A model generated the notes under the pieces. That model did no database searches and was not told where the DNA came from. It was given only the letters and a program-made list of their open reading frames with translations. DNA of 64,000 bases from Balanoglossus misakiensis (taxonomy: Eukaryota; Hemichordata). The stretch spans positions 682,001 through 746,000 of the forward strand of contig CM082594.2 of assembly GCA_040954595.2 (NCBI GenBank). Reading direction: 5' to 3'. The first letter of the stretch is position 1. Each line of letters opens with the position of its first letter. Shown piece by piece: positions 1 to 12,592 of this stretch. Made by a program: the position numbers and the translations under genes.

Positions 1-160
1 TGCATTTTTTATAATCAGCACCATTTTTACATATATTGGAAATTTCATACTTCATCAGATATCCAAATATGAAAAGATGATTTACATTTTAGATGATTGT
101 CCAAAATTAGCTGATATCTGATAAATGTAGTATTTAACCGTTCTGTTCCCCCCCCTACAT
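1..160 (+). repeat. Satellite monomer, 3' end only
   Basis: The third AT-rich sub-block and a poly-C run of 8 bases of a monomer that starts outside the window. Confidence 0.9.
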
Positions 161-2050
161 TATATGCGGTACGCTGATGTCAGCTTACCCGGCAGTACTG
201 CAGGCCGTGCCCCCAACTAACGTCGGTGTTTGAAACGCCCTGGTTAAATTCGGGCTTTCTCTATAAATTGACAGGCAATAAAGCAGTCCTACCGGAACAA
301 ATGTCGAGTGTTGACCCGCTGTGACTTTCCCTGTTCGGTTTGCCCGACTTAGCCAACGTCTTTGTACTAGAGTGTCGGGTCTTTTGCAGAGCCAGGCCGA
401 AGGAAATCCGACTTGATCACCGTTGCTAACGAACGCTAGTGTCTGTCATGGTGTGCCGGGGTTTTAGTCGAGCCAGGCCGTAGGAGATCTGACTTGATCA
501 TCGTGGTCAATGTACGCGTGTTTCCGCTCTAAAGTGCCGGGGCTTCAGCTAAACCAGGCCGTAGGAAATCCGACGTAATCACCGTTGATAACTTACGCCA
601 GTCTGTGTCATATAGAGCCGGTGCACCAGCCGAGTAACGCCGTAGGAAATCTGACTTGATCAACGTGGTCAATGTACGCCTGTTTCTGCTCTAGAGTGCC
701 GGGGCTTCAGCTGAGCCAGGCCGTAGGAAACCCGACGTGATTACCGTTGTTAACTTACGCCAGTCTGTGTCCTATATATAGTGCCGGGGCATCAGCCGTG
801 CCAGGCCGAAGGAAATGTGAGTAGATCAACGTGGTCTCTGTACGCGTGTTTCTGCTCTAGAGTGCCGGGGCTTTATCCAACCCATGCCGTTGAAAATCTG
901 ACTTGATCACCGTTGCTTACGTACGCTAGTGTCTGTCATATTGTGACGAGATTTAGCCGTGCCAGGCCGTAGAAAAATCGACTTGTTCAACGTTATCAGT
1001 GTGCAACTGTTTCTGCTCTAGAGTGTCAGGGTTTTAGCCGACTTATGCTGTAGGAAATCTGAGTTGATAAACGGGAATTCAATGTTAGAAAACCCGTGTG
1101 GAAAGTATCTCTACCCGTTTGAAACTAAGAAAAGAATTTATTCTTATTTATTTTGTAAAAAAGACAATTTTTCGAAAACAAGTCGAAAATGGTAATTTTG
1201 TCTTGGGTGATTCAAATTATACCACATTTTCTGGAATTTGCAGCACTTTTTACAAGAGAACGACACTTCATGCTCCATAATATTTCCGAAAATGAAGAAA
1301 AGAGTTTATTTTTTATGATTTTTTAAAAATGTACCATTTTGTCAAAATATGGCCAAAATGGCTATTTTTTCTTGAATTCCGTCAATATCTCTGCATTTTT
1401 GGAGTGGTCGAAAGTTTTAACATACAATCAACATATCATATATGATCAGGGCACCAAATTCGAAGAACGAAGGTTTTTTTATTTTATTTTTCTAAAAATG
1501 ACATTTTCAAGGAAAATTTGGTAAAACGCAATTTTGTCTGCAGTGAGCCAAATTAGACGGTCTTTTGTGGAATTTGTATCGATATATATATACGAAGAGC
1601 ATTCTATACTCCATCAGATTTCCGAAAATGTAGAAAACAGGTATTTTTTGTAATTTTCAAAAATTTACCATTTTGACCAAATTGTGGTTAAAATTGTTAT
1701 TTTCGTGTTGAATGCCGCCAGTGTCACTGCTTTTAAAAGTCATAAAAACTTTTAACATGCAAGCAATTGCTTATATATGATCAGGTCACCGAATTAAAAA
1801 AATAAAGAATGTTTTGCCTAAAAATGACCTTTTTGGTGCAAAAACGAATAAAACGCAATTTTGTATTAAATCAGCTCATTCAGAGTGCATTTTTTATAAT
1901 CAGCACCATTTTTACATATATTGGAAATTTCATACATCATCAGATATCCAAATATGAAAAGATGATTTACATTTTAGATGATTGTCCAAAATTAGCTGAT
2001 ATCTGATAAATGTAGTATTTAACCGTTCTGTTCCCCCCCCCCCCCTACAT
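161..2050 (+). repeat. Satellite monomer, 1,890 bp, 9 sub-repeats
   Basis: Sub-repeat starts lie near 397, 477, 557, 639, 719, 803, 887, 966 and 1046, giving a period of about 82 bp. Against the 11-unit consensus, sub-repeats 7 and 8 are missing. In the AT-rich half, the aligned anchor of the about 330-bp sub-block occurs at 1163, 1500 and 1826. It carries the rare variant aataaagcagtcc, also seen near 18008. Confidence 0.93.
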
Positions 2051-4101
2051 TATATGCGGTACGCTGATGTCAGCTTACCCGGCAGTACTGCAGGCCGTGC
2101 CCCCAACTAACGTCGGTGTTTGAAACGCCCTGGTTAAATTCGGGCTTTCTCTATAAATTGACAGGCAATAATGCAGTCCTACCGGAACAAATGTCGAGTG
2201 TTGACCCGCTGTGACTTTCCCTGTTCGGTTTGCCCGACTTAGCCAACGTCTTTGTACTAGAGTGTCGGGTCTTTTGCAGAGCCAGGCCGAAGGAAATCCG
2301 ACTTGATCACCGTTGCTAACGAACGCTAGTGTCTGTCATGGTGTGCCGGGGTTTTAGTCGAGCCAGGCCGTAGGAGATCTGACTTGATCATCGTGGTCAA
2401 TGTACGCGTGTTTCCGCTCTAAAGTGCCGGGGCTTCAGCTAAACCAGGCCGTAGGAAATCCGACGTAATCACCGTTGATAACTTACGCCAGTCTGTGTCA
2501 TATAGAGCCGGTGCACCAGCCGAGTCACGCCGTAGGAAATCTGACTTGATCAACGTGGTCAATGTACGCCTGTTTCTGCTCTAGAGTGCCGGGGCTTCAG
2601 CTGAGCCAGGCCGTAGGAAACCCGACGTGATTACCGTTGTTAACTTACGCCAGTCTGTGTCCTATATATAGTGCCGGGGCATCAGCCGTGCCAGGCCGAA
2701 GGAAATGTGAGTAGATCAACGTGGTCTCTGTACGCGTGTTTCTGCTCTAGAGTGTCAGGGCTTTAGCAAAGCCATGCCGTAGGAAATCTGACTTGATCAA
2801 CGTTGCTAACGAACGCTAGTGTCTGTCATAGTGTGCCGGGGTTTTAGTCGAGCCAAGCCGTAGGAGATCAGACTTGATCAACGTGGTCTCTGTACGCGTG
2901 TTTCTGCTCTAGAGTGCCGGGGCTTTATCCAACCCATGCCGTTGAAAATCTGACTTGATCACCGTTGCTAACGTACGATAGTGTCTGTCATATTGTGACG
3001 GAGATTTAGCCGAGCCAGGCCGTAGAAAAATCGACTTTTTCAACGTTACCAGTGTGCAACTGTTTCTGCTCTAAAGTCTCAGGGTTTTAGCCGACTTATG
3101 CTGTAGGAAATCTGAGTTGATGAACGGGAATTCAATGTTAGAAAACCCGTGTGGAAAGTATCTCTACCCGTTTGAAACTAAGAAAAGAATTAATTCTTAT
3201 TTATTTTGTAAAAAAGACAATTTTTCGAAAAAAAGTCGAAAATGGTAATTTTGTCTTGGGTGATTCAAATTATACCGCCTTTTCTGGAATTTGCAGCACT
3301 TTTTACAAAAGAACGACACATCATGCTCCATAATATTTCCGAAAATGAAGAAAAGAGTTAATTTTTTTATGATTTTTTAAAAATTTACCATTTTTGTCAA
3401 AATATGGCCAAAATGGCTATTTTTTCTTGAATTCCGTCAATATCTCTGCATTTTTGGAGTGGTCGAAAGTTTTAACATACAATCAACATGTCATATATGA
3501 TCAGGGCACCAAATTCGAAGATAAAAGGTTTTTTTATTTTTTTTTCTAAAAATGACATTTTCAAGGAAAATTTTGTAAAACGCAATTTTGTCTGCAGTGA
3601 GCTAAATTAGACGGTCTTTTGTGGAATTTGTATCGATATATACGTACGAAGAGCATTCTATACTCCATCAGATTTCCGAAAATGTAGAAAACAGGTATTT
3701 TTTGTAATTTTCAAAAAATTACCATTTTGACCAAATTGTGGCTAAAATTGTTATTTTCGTGTTGAATGCCGCCAGTGTCACTGCTTTTAAAAGTCATAAA
3801 AACTTTTAACATACAAGCAATTGTTTATATATGATCAGGTCACCGAATTAAAAAAATAAAGAATGTTTTGCCTAAAAATGACCTTTTTGGTGCAAAAACG
3901 AATAAAACGCAATTTTTGTATTAAATCAGCTCATTCAGAGTGCATTTTTTATAATCAGCACCATTTTTACATATAATGGAAATGTCATACATCATCAGAT
4001 ATCCAAATATGAAAAGATGATTTACATTTTAGATGATTGTCCAAAATTAGCTGATATCTGATAAATGTAGTATTTAACCGTTCTGTCCCCCCCCCCTACA
4101 T
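2051..4101 (+). repeat. Satellite monomer, 2,051 bp, full 11 sub-repeats (reference copy)
   Basis: Eleven sub-repeats of about 81 bp lie between about 2287 and 3125. Two types alternate: one contains a core like cgctagtgtctgtcat, the other acgcgtgtttctgctctag. The fifth contains tatatata. The AT-rich half runs from about 3130 to the poly-C run near 4087. It has the private variant gaagataaaagg near 3517, which recurs in reverse orientation near 61940 and 63980. Confidence 0.93.
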
Positions 4102-6152
4102 TATATGCGGTACGCTGATGTCAGCTTACCCGGCAGTACTGCAGGCCGTGCCCCCAACTAACGTCGGTGTTTGAAACGCCCTGGTTAAATTCGGGCTTTC
4201 TCTATAAATTGACAGGCAATAATGCAGTCCTACCGGAACAAATGTCGAGTGTTGACCCGCTGTGACTTTCCCTGTTCGGTTTGCCCGACTTAGCCAACGT
4301 CTTTGTACTAGAGTGTCGGGTCTTTTACAGAGCCAGGCCGAAGGAAATCCGACTTGATCACCGTTGCTAACGAACGCTAGTGTCTGTCATGGTGTGCCGG
4401 GGTTTTAGTCGAGCCAGGCCGTAGGAGATCTGACTTGATCATCGTGGTCAATGTACGCGTGTTTCCGCTCTAAAGTGCCGGGGCTTCAGCTAAACCAGGC
4501 CGTAGGAAATCCGACGTAATCACCGTTGATAACTTACGCCAGTATGTGTCATATAGAGCCGGTGCACCAGCCGAGTCACGCCGTAGGAAATCTGACTTGA
4601 TCAACGTGGTCAATGTACGCCTGTTTCTGCTCTAGAGTGCCGGGGCTTCAGCTGAGCCAGGCCGTAAGAAAACCCGACGTGATTACCGTTGTTAACTTAC
4701 GCCAGTCTGTGTCCTATATATAGTGCCGGGGCATCAGCCGTGCCAGGCCGAAGGAAATGTGAGAAGATCAACGTGGTCTCTGTACGCGTGTTTCTGCTCT
4801 AGAGTGCCAGGGCTTTAGTTAAGCCATGCCGTAGGAAATCTGACTTGATCAAAGTTGCTAACGAACGCTAGTGTCTGTCATAGTGTGCCGGGGTTTTAGT
4901 CGAGCCAAGCCGTAGGAGATCAGACTTGATCAACGTGGTCTCTGTACGCGTGTTTCTGCTCTAGAGTGCCGGGGCTTTATCCAAGCCATGCCGTAGAAAA
5001 TCTGACTTGATCACCGTTGCTAACGTACGCTAGTGTCTGTCATATTGTGACGGAGATTTAGCCGAGCCAGGTCGTAGAAAAATCGACTTGTTCAACGTTA
5101 CCAGTGTGCAACTGTTTCTGCTCTAGAGTGTCAGGGTTTTAGCCGACTTATGCTGTAGGAAATCTGAGTTGATGAACGGGAATTCAATGTTAGAAAACCC
5201 GTGTGGAAAGTATCTCTACCCGTTTGAAACTAAGAAAAGAATTTATTCTTATTTATTTTGTAAAAAAAGACAATTTTTCGAAAAAAAGTTGAAAATGGTA
5301 ATTTTGTCTTGGGTGATTCAAATTATACCGCCTTTTCTGGAATTTGCAGCACTTTTTGCAAGAGAACGACACTTCATGCTCCATAATATTTCCGAAAATG
5401 AAGAAAAGAGTTAATTTTTTATGATTTTTCAAAAATTTACCATTTTTGTCAAAATATGGCCAAAATGGCTATTTTTCTTGAATTCCGTCAATATCTCTGC
5501 ATTTTTGGAGTGGTCGAGAATTTTAACATACAATCAACATGTCATATATGATCAGGGCACCAAATTCGAAGAACAAAGGTTTTTTTATTTTTTTTTCTAA
5601 AAATGACATTTTCAAGGAAAATTTGGTAAAACGCAATTTTGTCTGCAGTGAGCCAAATTAGACGGTCTTTTGTGGAATTTGTATCGATATATACATACGA
5701 AGAGCATTATATACTCCATCAGATTTCCGAAAATGTAGAAAACAGGTATTTTTTGTAATTTTCAAAAATTTACCATTTTGACCAAATTGTGGCTAAAATT
5801 GTTATTTTCGTGATGAATGCCGCCAGTGTCACTGCTTTTAAAAGTCATAAAAACTTTTAACATACAAGCAATTGTTTATATATGATCAGGTCACCGAATT
5901 AAAAATATAAAGAATGTTTTGCCTAAAAATGACCTTTTTGGTGCAAAAACGAATAAAACGCAATCTTGTATTAAATCAGTTCATTCAGAGTGCATGTTTT
6001 ATAATAAGCACCATTTTTACATATAATGGAAATTTCATACATCATCAGATATCCAAATATGAAAAAATGATTTAGATTTTAGATGATTGTCCAAAATTAG
6101 CTGATATCTAATAAATGTAGTATTGAACCGTTCTGTCCCCCCCCCCTTACAT
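4102..6152 (+). repeat. Satellite monomer, 2,051 bp, 11 sub-repeats
   Basis: Full-length copy. Its AT half is of the second subtype: it has gcatgttttataataagcacc near 5993 and attgaaccgttctgt before the poly-C run. Confidence 0.93.
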
Positions 6153-7713
6153 TATATGCGGTACGCCGATGTCAGCTTACCCGGCAGTACTGCAGGCCGT
6201 GCCCCCAACTAACGTCGGTGTTTGGAACGCCCTGGTTAAATTCGGGCTTTCTCTATAAATTGACAGGCAATAATGCAGTCCTACCCGACCAAATGTCGAG
6301 TGTTGACCCGCTGTGACTTTCCCTCTTCGGTTTGCCCGACTTAGCCAACGTCTTTGTACTAGAGTGTCGGGTCTTTTGCAGAGCCAGGCCGAAGGAAATC
6401 CGACTTGATCACCGTTGCTAACGAACGCTAGTGTCTGTCATAGTGTGCCGGGGTTTTAGTCGAGTCAAGCCGTAGGAGATCGGACTTGATCAACGTGGTC
6501 TCTGTACGCGTGTTTCTGCTCTAGAGTGCCGGGGCTTTATCCAAGCCATGCCGTAGAAAATCTGACTTGATCACCGTTGCTAACGTACGCTAGTGTCTGT
6601 CATATTGTGACGGAGATTTAGCCGAGCCAGGTCGTAGAAAAATCGACTTGTTCAACGTTACCAGTGTGCAACTGTTTCTGCTCTAGAGTGTCAGGGTTTT
6701 AGCCGACTTATGCTGTAGGAAATCTGAGTTGATGAACGGGAATTCAATGTTAGAAAACCCGTGTGGAAAGTATCTCTACCCGTTTGAAACTAAGAAAAGA
6801 ATTTATTCTTATTTATTTTGTAAAAAAGACAATTTTTCGAAAAAAAGTTGAAAATGGTAATTTTGTCTTGGGTGATTCAAATTATACTGCCTTTTCTGGA
6901 ATTTGCAGCACTTTTTGCAAGAGAACGACACTTCATGCTCCATAATATTTCCGAAAATGAAGAAATAAGTTAATTTTTTATGATTTTTCAAAAATTTACC
7001 ATTTTTGTCAAAATATGGCCAAAATGGCTATTACTCTTGAATTCCGTCAATATCTCTGCATTTTTGGAGTGGTCGAGAGTTTTAACATGCAATCAACATG
7101 TCATATATGATCAGGGCACCAAATTCGAAGAACAAAGGTTTTTTTATTTTTTTTTCTAAAAATGACATTTTCAAGGAAAATTTGGTAAAACGCAATTTTG
7201 TCTGCAGTGAGCCAAATTAGACGGTCTTTTGTGGAATTTGTATCGATATATACATACGAAGAGCATTCTATACTCCATCAGATTTCCGAAAATGTAGAAA
7301 ACAGGTATTTTTTGTAATTTTCAAAAATTTACCATTTTGACCAAATTGTGGCTAAAATTGTTATTTTCGTGATGAATGCCGCCAGTGTCACTGCTTTTAA
7401 AAGTCATAAAAACTTTTAACATACAAGCAATTGTTTATATATGATCAGGTCACCGAATTAAAAATATAAAGAATGTTTTGCCTAAAAATGACCTTTTTGG
7501 TGCAAAAACGAATAAAACGCAATCTTGTATTAAATCAGTTCATTCAGAGTGCATGTTTTATAATAAGCACCATTTTTACATATAATGGAAATTTCATACA
7601 TCATCAGATATCCAAATATGAAAAAATGATTTAGATTTTAGATGATTGTCCAAAATTAGCTGATATCTAATAAATGTAGTATTGAACCGTTCTGTCCCCC
7701 CCCCCCCTTACAT
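6153..7713 (+). repeat. Satellite monomer, short form of 1,561 bp, 5 sub-repeats
   Basis: Contains only the sub-repeats equivalent to 1, 8, 9, 10 and 11. The missing 490 bp equals six sub-repeats, as expected from unequal exchange between sub-repeats 1/2 and 7/8. The AT half is almost identical to that of the preceding monomer. Confidence 0.93.
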
Positions 7714-9766
7714 TATATGCGGTACGCCGATGTCAGCTTACCCGGCAGTACTGCAGGCCGTGCCCCCAACTAACGTCGGTGTTTGGAACGCCCTGGTTAA
7801 ATTCGGGCTTTCTCTATAAATTGACAGGCAATAATGCAGTCCTACCCGACCAAATGTCGAGTGTTGACCCGCTGTGACTTTCCCTCTTCGGTTTGCCCGA
7901 CTTAGCCAACGTCTTTGTACTAGAGTGTCGGGTCTTTTGCAGAGCCAGGCCGAAGGAAATCCGACTTGATCACCGTTGCTAACGAACGCTAGTGTCTGTC
8001 ATGGTGTGCCGGGGTTTTAGTCGAGCCAGGCCGTAGGAGATCTGACTTGATCATCGTGGTCAATGTACGCGTGTTTCCGCTCTAAAGTGCCGGGGCTTCA
8101 GCTAAACCAGGCCGTAGGAAATCCGACGTAATCACCGTTGATAACTTACGCCAGTCTGTGTCATATAGAGCCGGTGCACCAGCCGAGTCACGCCGAAGGA
8201 AATCTGACTTGATCAACGTGGTCAATGTACGCGTGTTTCCGCTCTAAAGTGCCGGGGCTTCAGCTAAACCAGGCCGTAGGAAATCCGACGTAATCACCGT
8301 TGTTAACTTACGCCAGTCTGTGTCCTATATATAGTGCCGGGGCATCAGCCGTGCCAGGCCGATGGAAATGTGAGTAGATCAACGTGGTCTCTGTACGCGT
8401 GTTTCTGCTCTAGAGTGTCAGGGCTTTAGCAAAGCCATGCCGTAGGAAATCTGACTTGATCAACGTTGCTAACGAACGCTAGTGTCTGTCATAGTGTGCC
8501 GGGGTTTTATTCGAGCCAAGCCGTAGGAGATCAGACTTGATCAACGTGGTCTCTGTACGCGTGTTTCTGCTCTAGAGTGCCGGGGCTTTATCCAACCCAT
8601 GCCGTTGAAAATCTGACTTGATCACCGTTGCTAACGTACGCTAGTGTCTGTCATATTGTGACGAGATTTAGCCGAGCCAGGCCGTAGAAAAATCGACTTG
8701 TTCAACGTTATCAGTGTGCAACTGTTTCTGCTCTAGAGTGTCAGGGTTTTAGCCGACTTATGCTGTAGGAAATCTGAGTTGATGAACGGGAATTCAATGT
8801 TAGAAAACCCGTGTGGAAAGTATCTCTACCCGTTTGAAACTAAGAAAAGAATTTATTCTTATTTATTTTGTAAAAAAGACAATTTTTCGAAAACAAGTCG
8901 AAAATGGTAATTTTGTCTTGGGTGATTCAAATTATACCACATTTTCTGGAATTTGCAGCACTTTTTACAAGAGAACGACACTTCATGCTCCATAATATTT
9001 CCGAAAATGAAGAAAAGAGTTTTATTTTTTATGATTTTTTAAAAATGTACCATTTTGTCAAAATATGGCCAAAATGGCTATTTTTTCTTGAATTCCGTCA
9101 ATATCTCTGCATTTTTGGAGTGGTCGAAAGTTTTAACATACAATCAACATGTCATATATGATCAGGGCACTAAGTTCGAAGAACGAAGGTTTTTTTATTT
9201 TATTTTTCTAAAAATGACATTTTCAAGGAAAATTTGGTAAAACGCAATTTTGTCTGCAGTGAGCCAAATTAGACGGTCTTTTGTGGAATTGGTATCGATA
9301 TATATATACGAAGAGCATTCTATACTCCATCAGATTTCCGAAAATGTAGAAAACAGGTATTTTTTGTAATTTTCAAAAATTTACCATTTTGACCAAATTG
9401 TGGTTAAAATTGTTATTTTCGTGTTGAATGCCGCCAGTGTCACTGCTTTTAAAAGTCATAAAAACTTTTAACATGCAAGCAATTGCTTATATATGATCAG
9501 GTCACCGAATTAAAAAAATAAAGAATGTTTTGCCTAAAAATGACCTTTTTGGTGCAAAAACGAATAAAACGCAATTTTGTATTAAATCAGCTCATTCAGA
9601 GTGCATTTTTTATAATCAGCACCATTTTTACATATAATGGAAATTTCATACATCATCAGATATCCAAATATGAAAAAATGATTTAGATTTTAGATGATTG
9701 TCCAAAACTAGCTGATATCTAATAAATGTAGTATTGAACCGTTCTGTCCCCCCCCCCCCCTACATT
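7714..9766 (+). repeat. Satellite monomer, 2,053 bp, 11 sub-repeats with a replaced fifth unit
   Basis: The fifth sub-repeat resembles number 3 in its first half, indicating exchange or conversion between neighbouring sub-repeats. The rest is colinear with the reference monomer. Confidence 0.92.
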
Positions 9767-10986
9767 ATATGCGGTACACCGATGTCAGCTTACCCGGCAG
9801 TACTGCAGGCCGTGCCCCCAAATAACGTCCTTGTTTGAAACGCCCTGGTTAAATTCGGGCTTTCTCTATAAATTGACAGGCAATAATGCAGTCCTACCCG
9901 AACAAATGTCGAGTGTTGACCCGCTGCGACTTTCCCTCTTCGGTTTGCCCGACTTAGCCAACGTCTTTGTACTAATGTGTCGGGTCTTTTGCAGAGCCAG
10001 GCCGAAGGAAATCCGACTTGATCACCGTTGCTAACGAACGCTAGTGTCTGTCATGGTGTGCCGTGGTTTTAGTCGAGCCAGGCCGTAGGAGATCTGACTT
10101 GATCATCGTGGTCAATGTACGCGTGTTTCCGCTCCACAGTGCCGGGGCTTCAGCTAAACCATGCCGTAGGAAATCTGGCGTAATCACCGTTGATAACTCA
10201 CGCCAGTGTGTGTCATATAGAGCCGGTGCACCAGCCGAGTCACGCCGTAGGAAATCTGACTTGATCAACGTGGTCAATGTACGCCTGTTTCTGCTCAAAA
10301 GTGCCGGGGCTTTAGCTAAACCATGCCGTAGGAAATCCGACGTAATCACCGAAAATAACTCACGCCAGTGTGTGTCATATAGAGCCGGTGCACCAGCCGA
10401 GTCACGCCGTAGGAAATCTGACTTGATCAACGTGGTCAATGTACGCCTGTTTCTGCTCTAGAGTGCCGGGGCTTCAGCTGAGCCAGGCCGAAGGAAATGT
10501 GAGTAGATCAACGTGGTCTCTGTACGCGTGTTTCTGCTCTAGAGTGTCAGGGCTTTAGCAAAGCCATGCCGTAGGAAATCTGACTTGATCAACGTTGCTA
10601 ACGAACGCTAGTGTCTGTCATAGTGTGCCGGGGTTTTAGTCGAGCCAAGCCGTAGGAGATCAGACTTGATCAACGTGGTCTCTGTATGCGTGTTTCTGCT
10701 CTAGAGTGCCGGGGCTTTATCCAACCCATGCCGTTGAAAATCTGACTTGATCACCGTTGCTAACGTACGCTAGTGTCTGTCATATTGTGACGAGATTTAG
10801 CCGTGCCAGGCCGTAGAAAAATCGACTTGTTCAACGTTATCAGTGTGCAACTGTTTCTGCTCTAGAGTGTCAGGGTTTTAGCCGACTTATGCTGTAGGAA
10901 ATCTGAGTTGATAAACGGGAATTCAATGTTAGAAAACCCGTGTGGAAAGTATCTCTACCCGTTTGAAACTAAGAAAAGAATTTATT
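9767..10986 (+). repeat. Satellite monomer with 12 sub-repeats, first part (continues at 16981)
   Basis: Has an internal duplication of sub-repeats 3 and 4 (units near 10169/10243 and 10325/10408) and lacks number 5. The duplicated period of about 165 bp is a multiple of three, so overlapping 132-codon ORFs stay open on both strands here; they are artefacts of the repeat. The monomer is split by the composite element at about 10987 and resumes at 16981. Without the insert it would be about 2,128 bp. Confidence 0.9.
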
Positions 10987-11021
10987 GGGGGCACAAGCGC
11001 CCTCAGGCGGCTTGTGCCCCC
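10987..11021. repeat. Terminal hairpin, perfect 12-bp stem
   Basis: gggggcacaagc pairs with gcttgtgccccc across an 11-base loop. The stem sequence reappears inverted near the right end of the composite element (16948-16958). Confidence 0.85.
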
Positions 11022-11042
11022 ATTGTTATTGTTGGAATTTTT

Positions 11043-11148
11043 AGGGCCCAAGCGCAAGCCAGCGCTTGGGCCCTATTGGTTTCGTTGGGGTTTTTAGGGC
11101 CCAAGCGCAAGCCAGCGCTTGGGCCCTATTGGTTTCGTTGGGGTTTTT
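11043..11148. repeat. Two 53-bp tandem copies of a hairpin
   Basis: Each copy holds a perfect 13-bp stem (agggcccaagcgc with gcgcttgggccct) around a 6-base loop, at 11043-11074 and 11096-11127, followed by tattggtttcgttggggttttt. The stem gcttgggccc recurs near the 3' ends of the inner units (12557, 14147, 15729), suggesting that hairpin and tail belong to one element family. Confidence 0.85.
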
Positions 11149-12592
11149 CTGTCTTTCCTTCTTTCTTTCTTCTTTCTTTATTCTTCTGTCAATTCTTTGT
11201 CGCTCTAGATCTCAGACACCACTGCAGGTACAGTTCTCAAACTTGCTACAGTGGTCAAGGTCAATGAGGAGTCGTGCATTGAACCCATGAATTTTTAATT
11301 AGTCACATGACCTGGCGGCCATCTTGGATTTTCTGAAAAAATGCAAATCTCAGATCTCAGAAACTACAAGCCAGATCGACTTCAAATTTGGCGTGCAGGT
11401 AGACTACCTTCTGTCAAACATTTTTGTAATTGGAAATTATGCTGTCAATGTTGCAGTTTTTTTGCTACAATTTTTTTTCTGAAATCTGGCTTAAATTTCA
11501 AAAATCTTCTTCTCCAGAACCGGTGATAACCGAGACACGGGTTTTGGGGTATGTGGTCACCTAACTAATGTCTATCAAGTTTGCGAAGATCATTGTGATT
11601 GGTCGAAGATTATGGCGGCCATATTGGATTTTCGAAAAACCCTAGTAAAATTTCAAAAATCTTCTTCTCGAGAACCGGCGATAACCGAGTCACAAGATTT
11701 TGTGTGTGTGGTCATTCAACAGATGTCTATCAAGTTTGCGAAGAGGAATGTGATTGGTCGAAGATTATGGCGGCCATATTGGATTTTGTGAAAAACGATT
11801 AAACAGTAAAAATTCCCTTTCTAGCCTAAAAATTGATAGCACAGAAATTCTTTTTATGGATATGAATCATCATATGACAAGAATAAGCTATAAATATTTT
11901 GGTAATTTTGGCAATGACCTTTGACCTACTTTTGACGAATCATTTTTCTGCATATCTAATTCCAGGCTAACCAATAGGGCTATAAGTTTGTTTTTTGATA
12001 TATGTGGATTTGTATGTGATCAAAAAATTTTGCTACTTTTCATGACCCCTTTGACCTCTGGTGACCTCATTAAATATGCGCTTACCTAATTAATGATGAA
12101 CCAATAGACCTAGAGGTTTTGTTTTTGTTATACATGGACCAGTATGGGGTCAAAATATTTTGCCCAAATGTTGGGTGACCTCGGGTGACCTTTGACCTAC
12201 TTTTGCATATCTCGACATCCACAGCAGATACAGCCTTGGTGTTTGGAGGTATGGGGCCATAATGAAAAGCCAAAGTTTTGGGTCACCTGTGACACCTGCT
12301 TAACTCATTATTTATGTGCATACCTAATTCCGGGCTAACCAAAAGGGCTAGAGGTCTGGTTTTTGTTGGACATGGACGACTATGGGTCAAAATTTTCTGC
12401 CAAAATTATGGGTGACCTCTGGGTGACCTTTGACCTACTTAACACTATATCAACACCAAGCATAGATATAACCTTGATATTTCATGGAATAAAACACAGC
12501 ATTATGTTTCTACTCATTAATTATATGCATATCTAATAATCAGATCAGATAATAGAGCTTGGGCCCGGACAATGCTGCTTGCAGCTTTAATT
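11149..12592. repeat. Inner unit A of the composite element
   Basis: Starts in a (TTC/TTTC)n tract and ends in ctttaatt. It includes two copies of an about 157-bp sub-repeat (ggtcgaagattatggcggcc near 11600 and 11757) and then several diverged about 200-bp sub-repeats, three of which hold the word tgacctttgacct (11915, 12186, 12424). No coding signal seen. Confidence 0.8.

Larger units (their letters stand above)
1..10986 (+). repeat. Satellite array, left block (+ orientation), about 2.05-kb monomers
   Basis: Head-to-tail tandem array. I phased it on the motif tatatgcggt just after the poly-C run, found at 161, 2051, 4102, 6153, 7714 and 9767. Each monomer reads poly-C, a GC-richer half of about 82-bp sub-repeats (recurrent core near gccaggccgtaggaaat), the segment gaattcaatgttagaaaac, then an AT-rich half of about 960 bp. 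Copies differ mainly by single bases and by sub-repeat number. Short ORFs of 60 to 85 codons recur at the same monomer position but are broken by indels in sister copies, so I read no coding function. The block ends where the composite element beginning at 10987 interrupts a monomer. Confidence 0.97.

Noticed and set aside
161-260. tRNA or 5S rRNA gene in the monomer (ggttaaattcggg looks like a B box)
   Set aside because: No A box at the right distance, no cloverleaf and no T-run terminator. The match is too short.
1098-1280. Recurrent 60-codon ORF (MESISTRLKLRK...) in most monomers
   Set aside because: It lies in the AT-rich repeat, is interrupted or shifted by indels in several monomers (for example 5169-5414), and neighbouring frames are just as open. 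Recurrence follows from the tandem copies, not from selection.
10041-10461. Overlapping 132-codon ORFs on both strands
   Set aside because: A local duplication of about 165 bp, divisible by three, keeps both strands open. The translation simply repeats a 55-residue unit of satellite.
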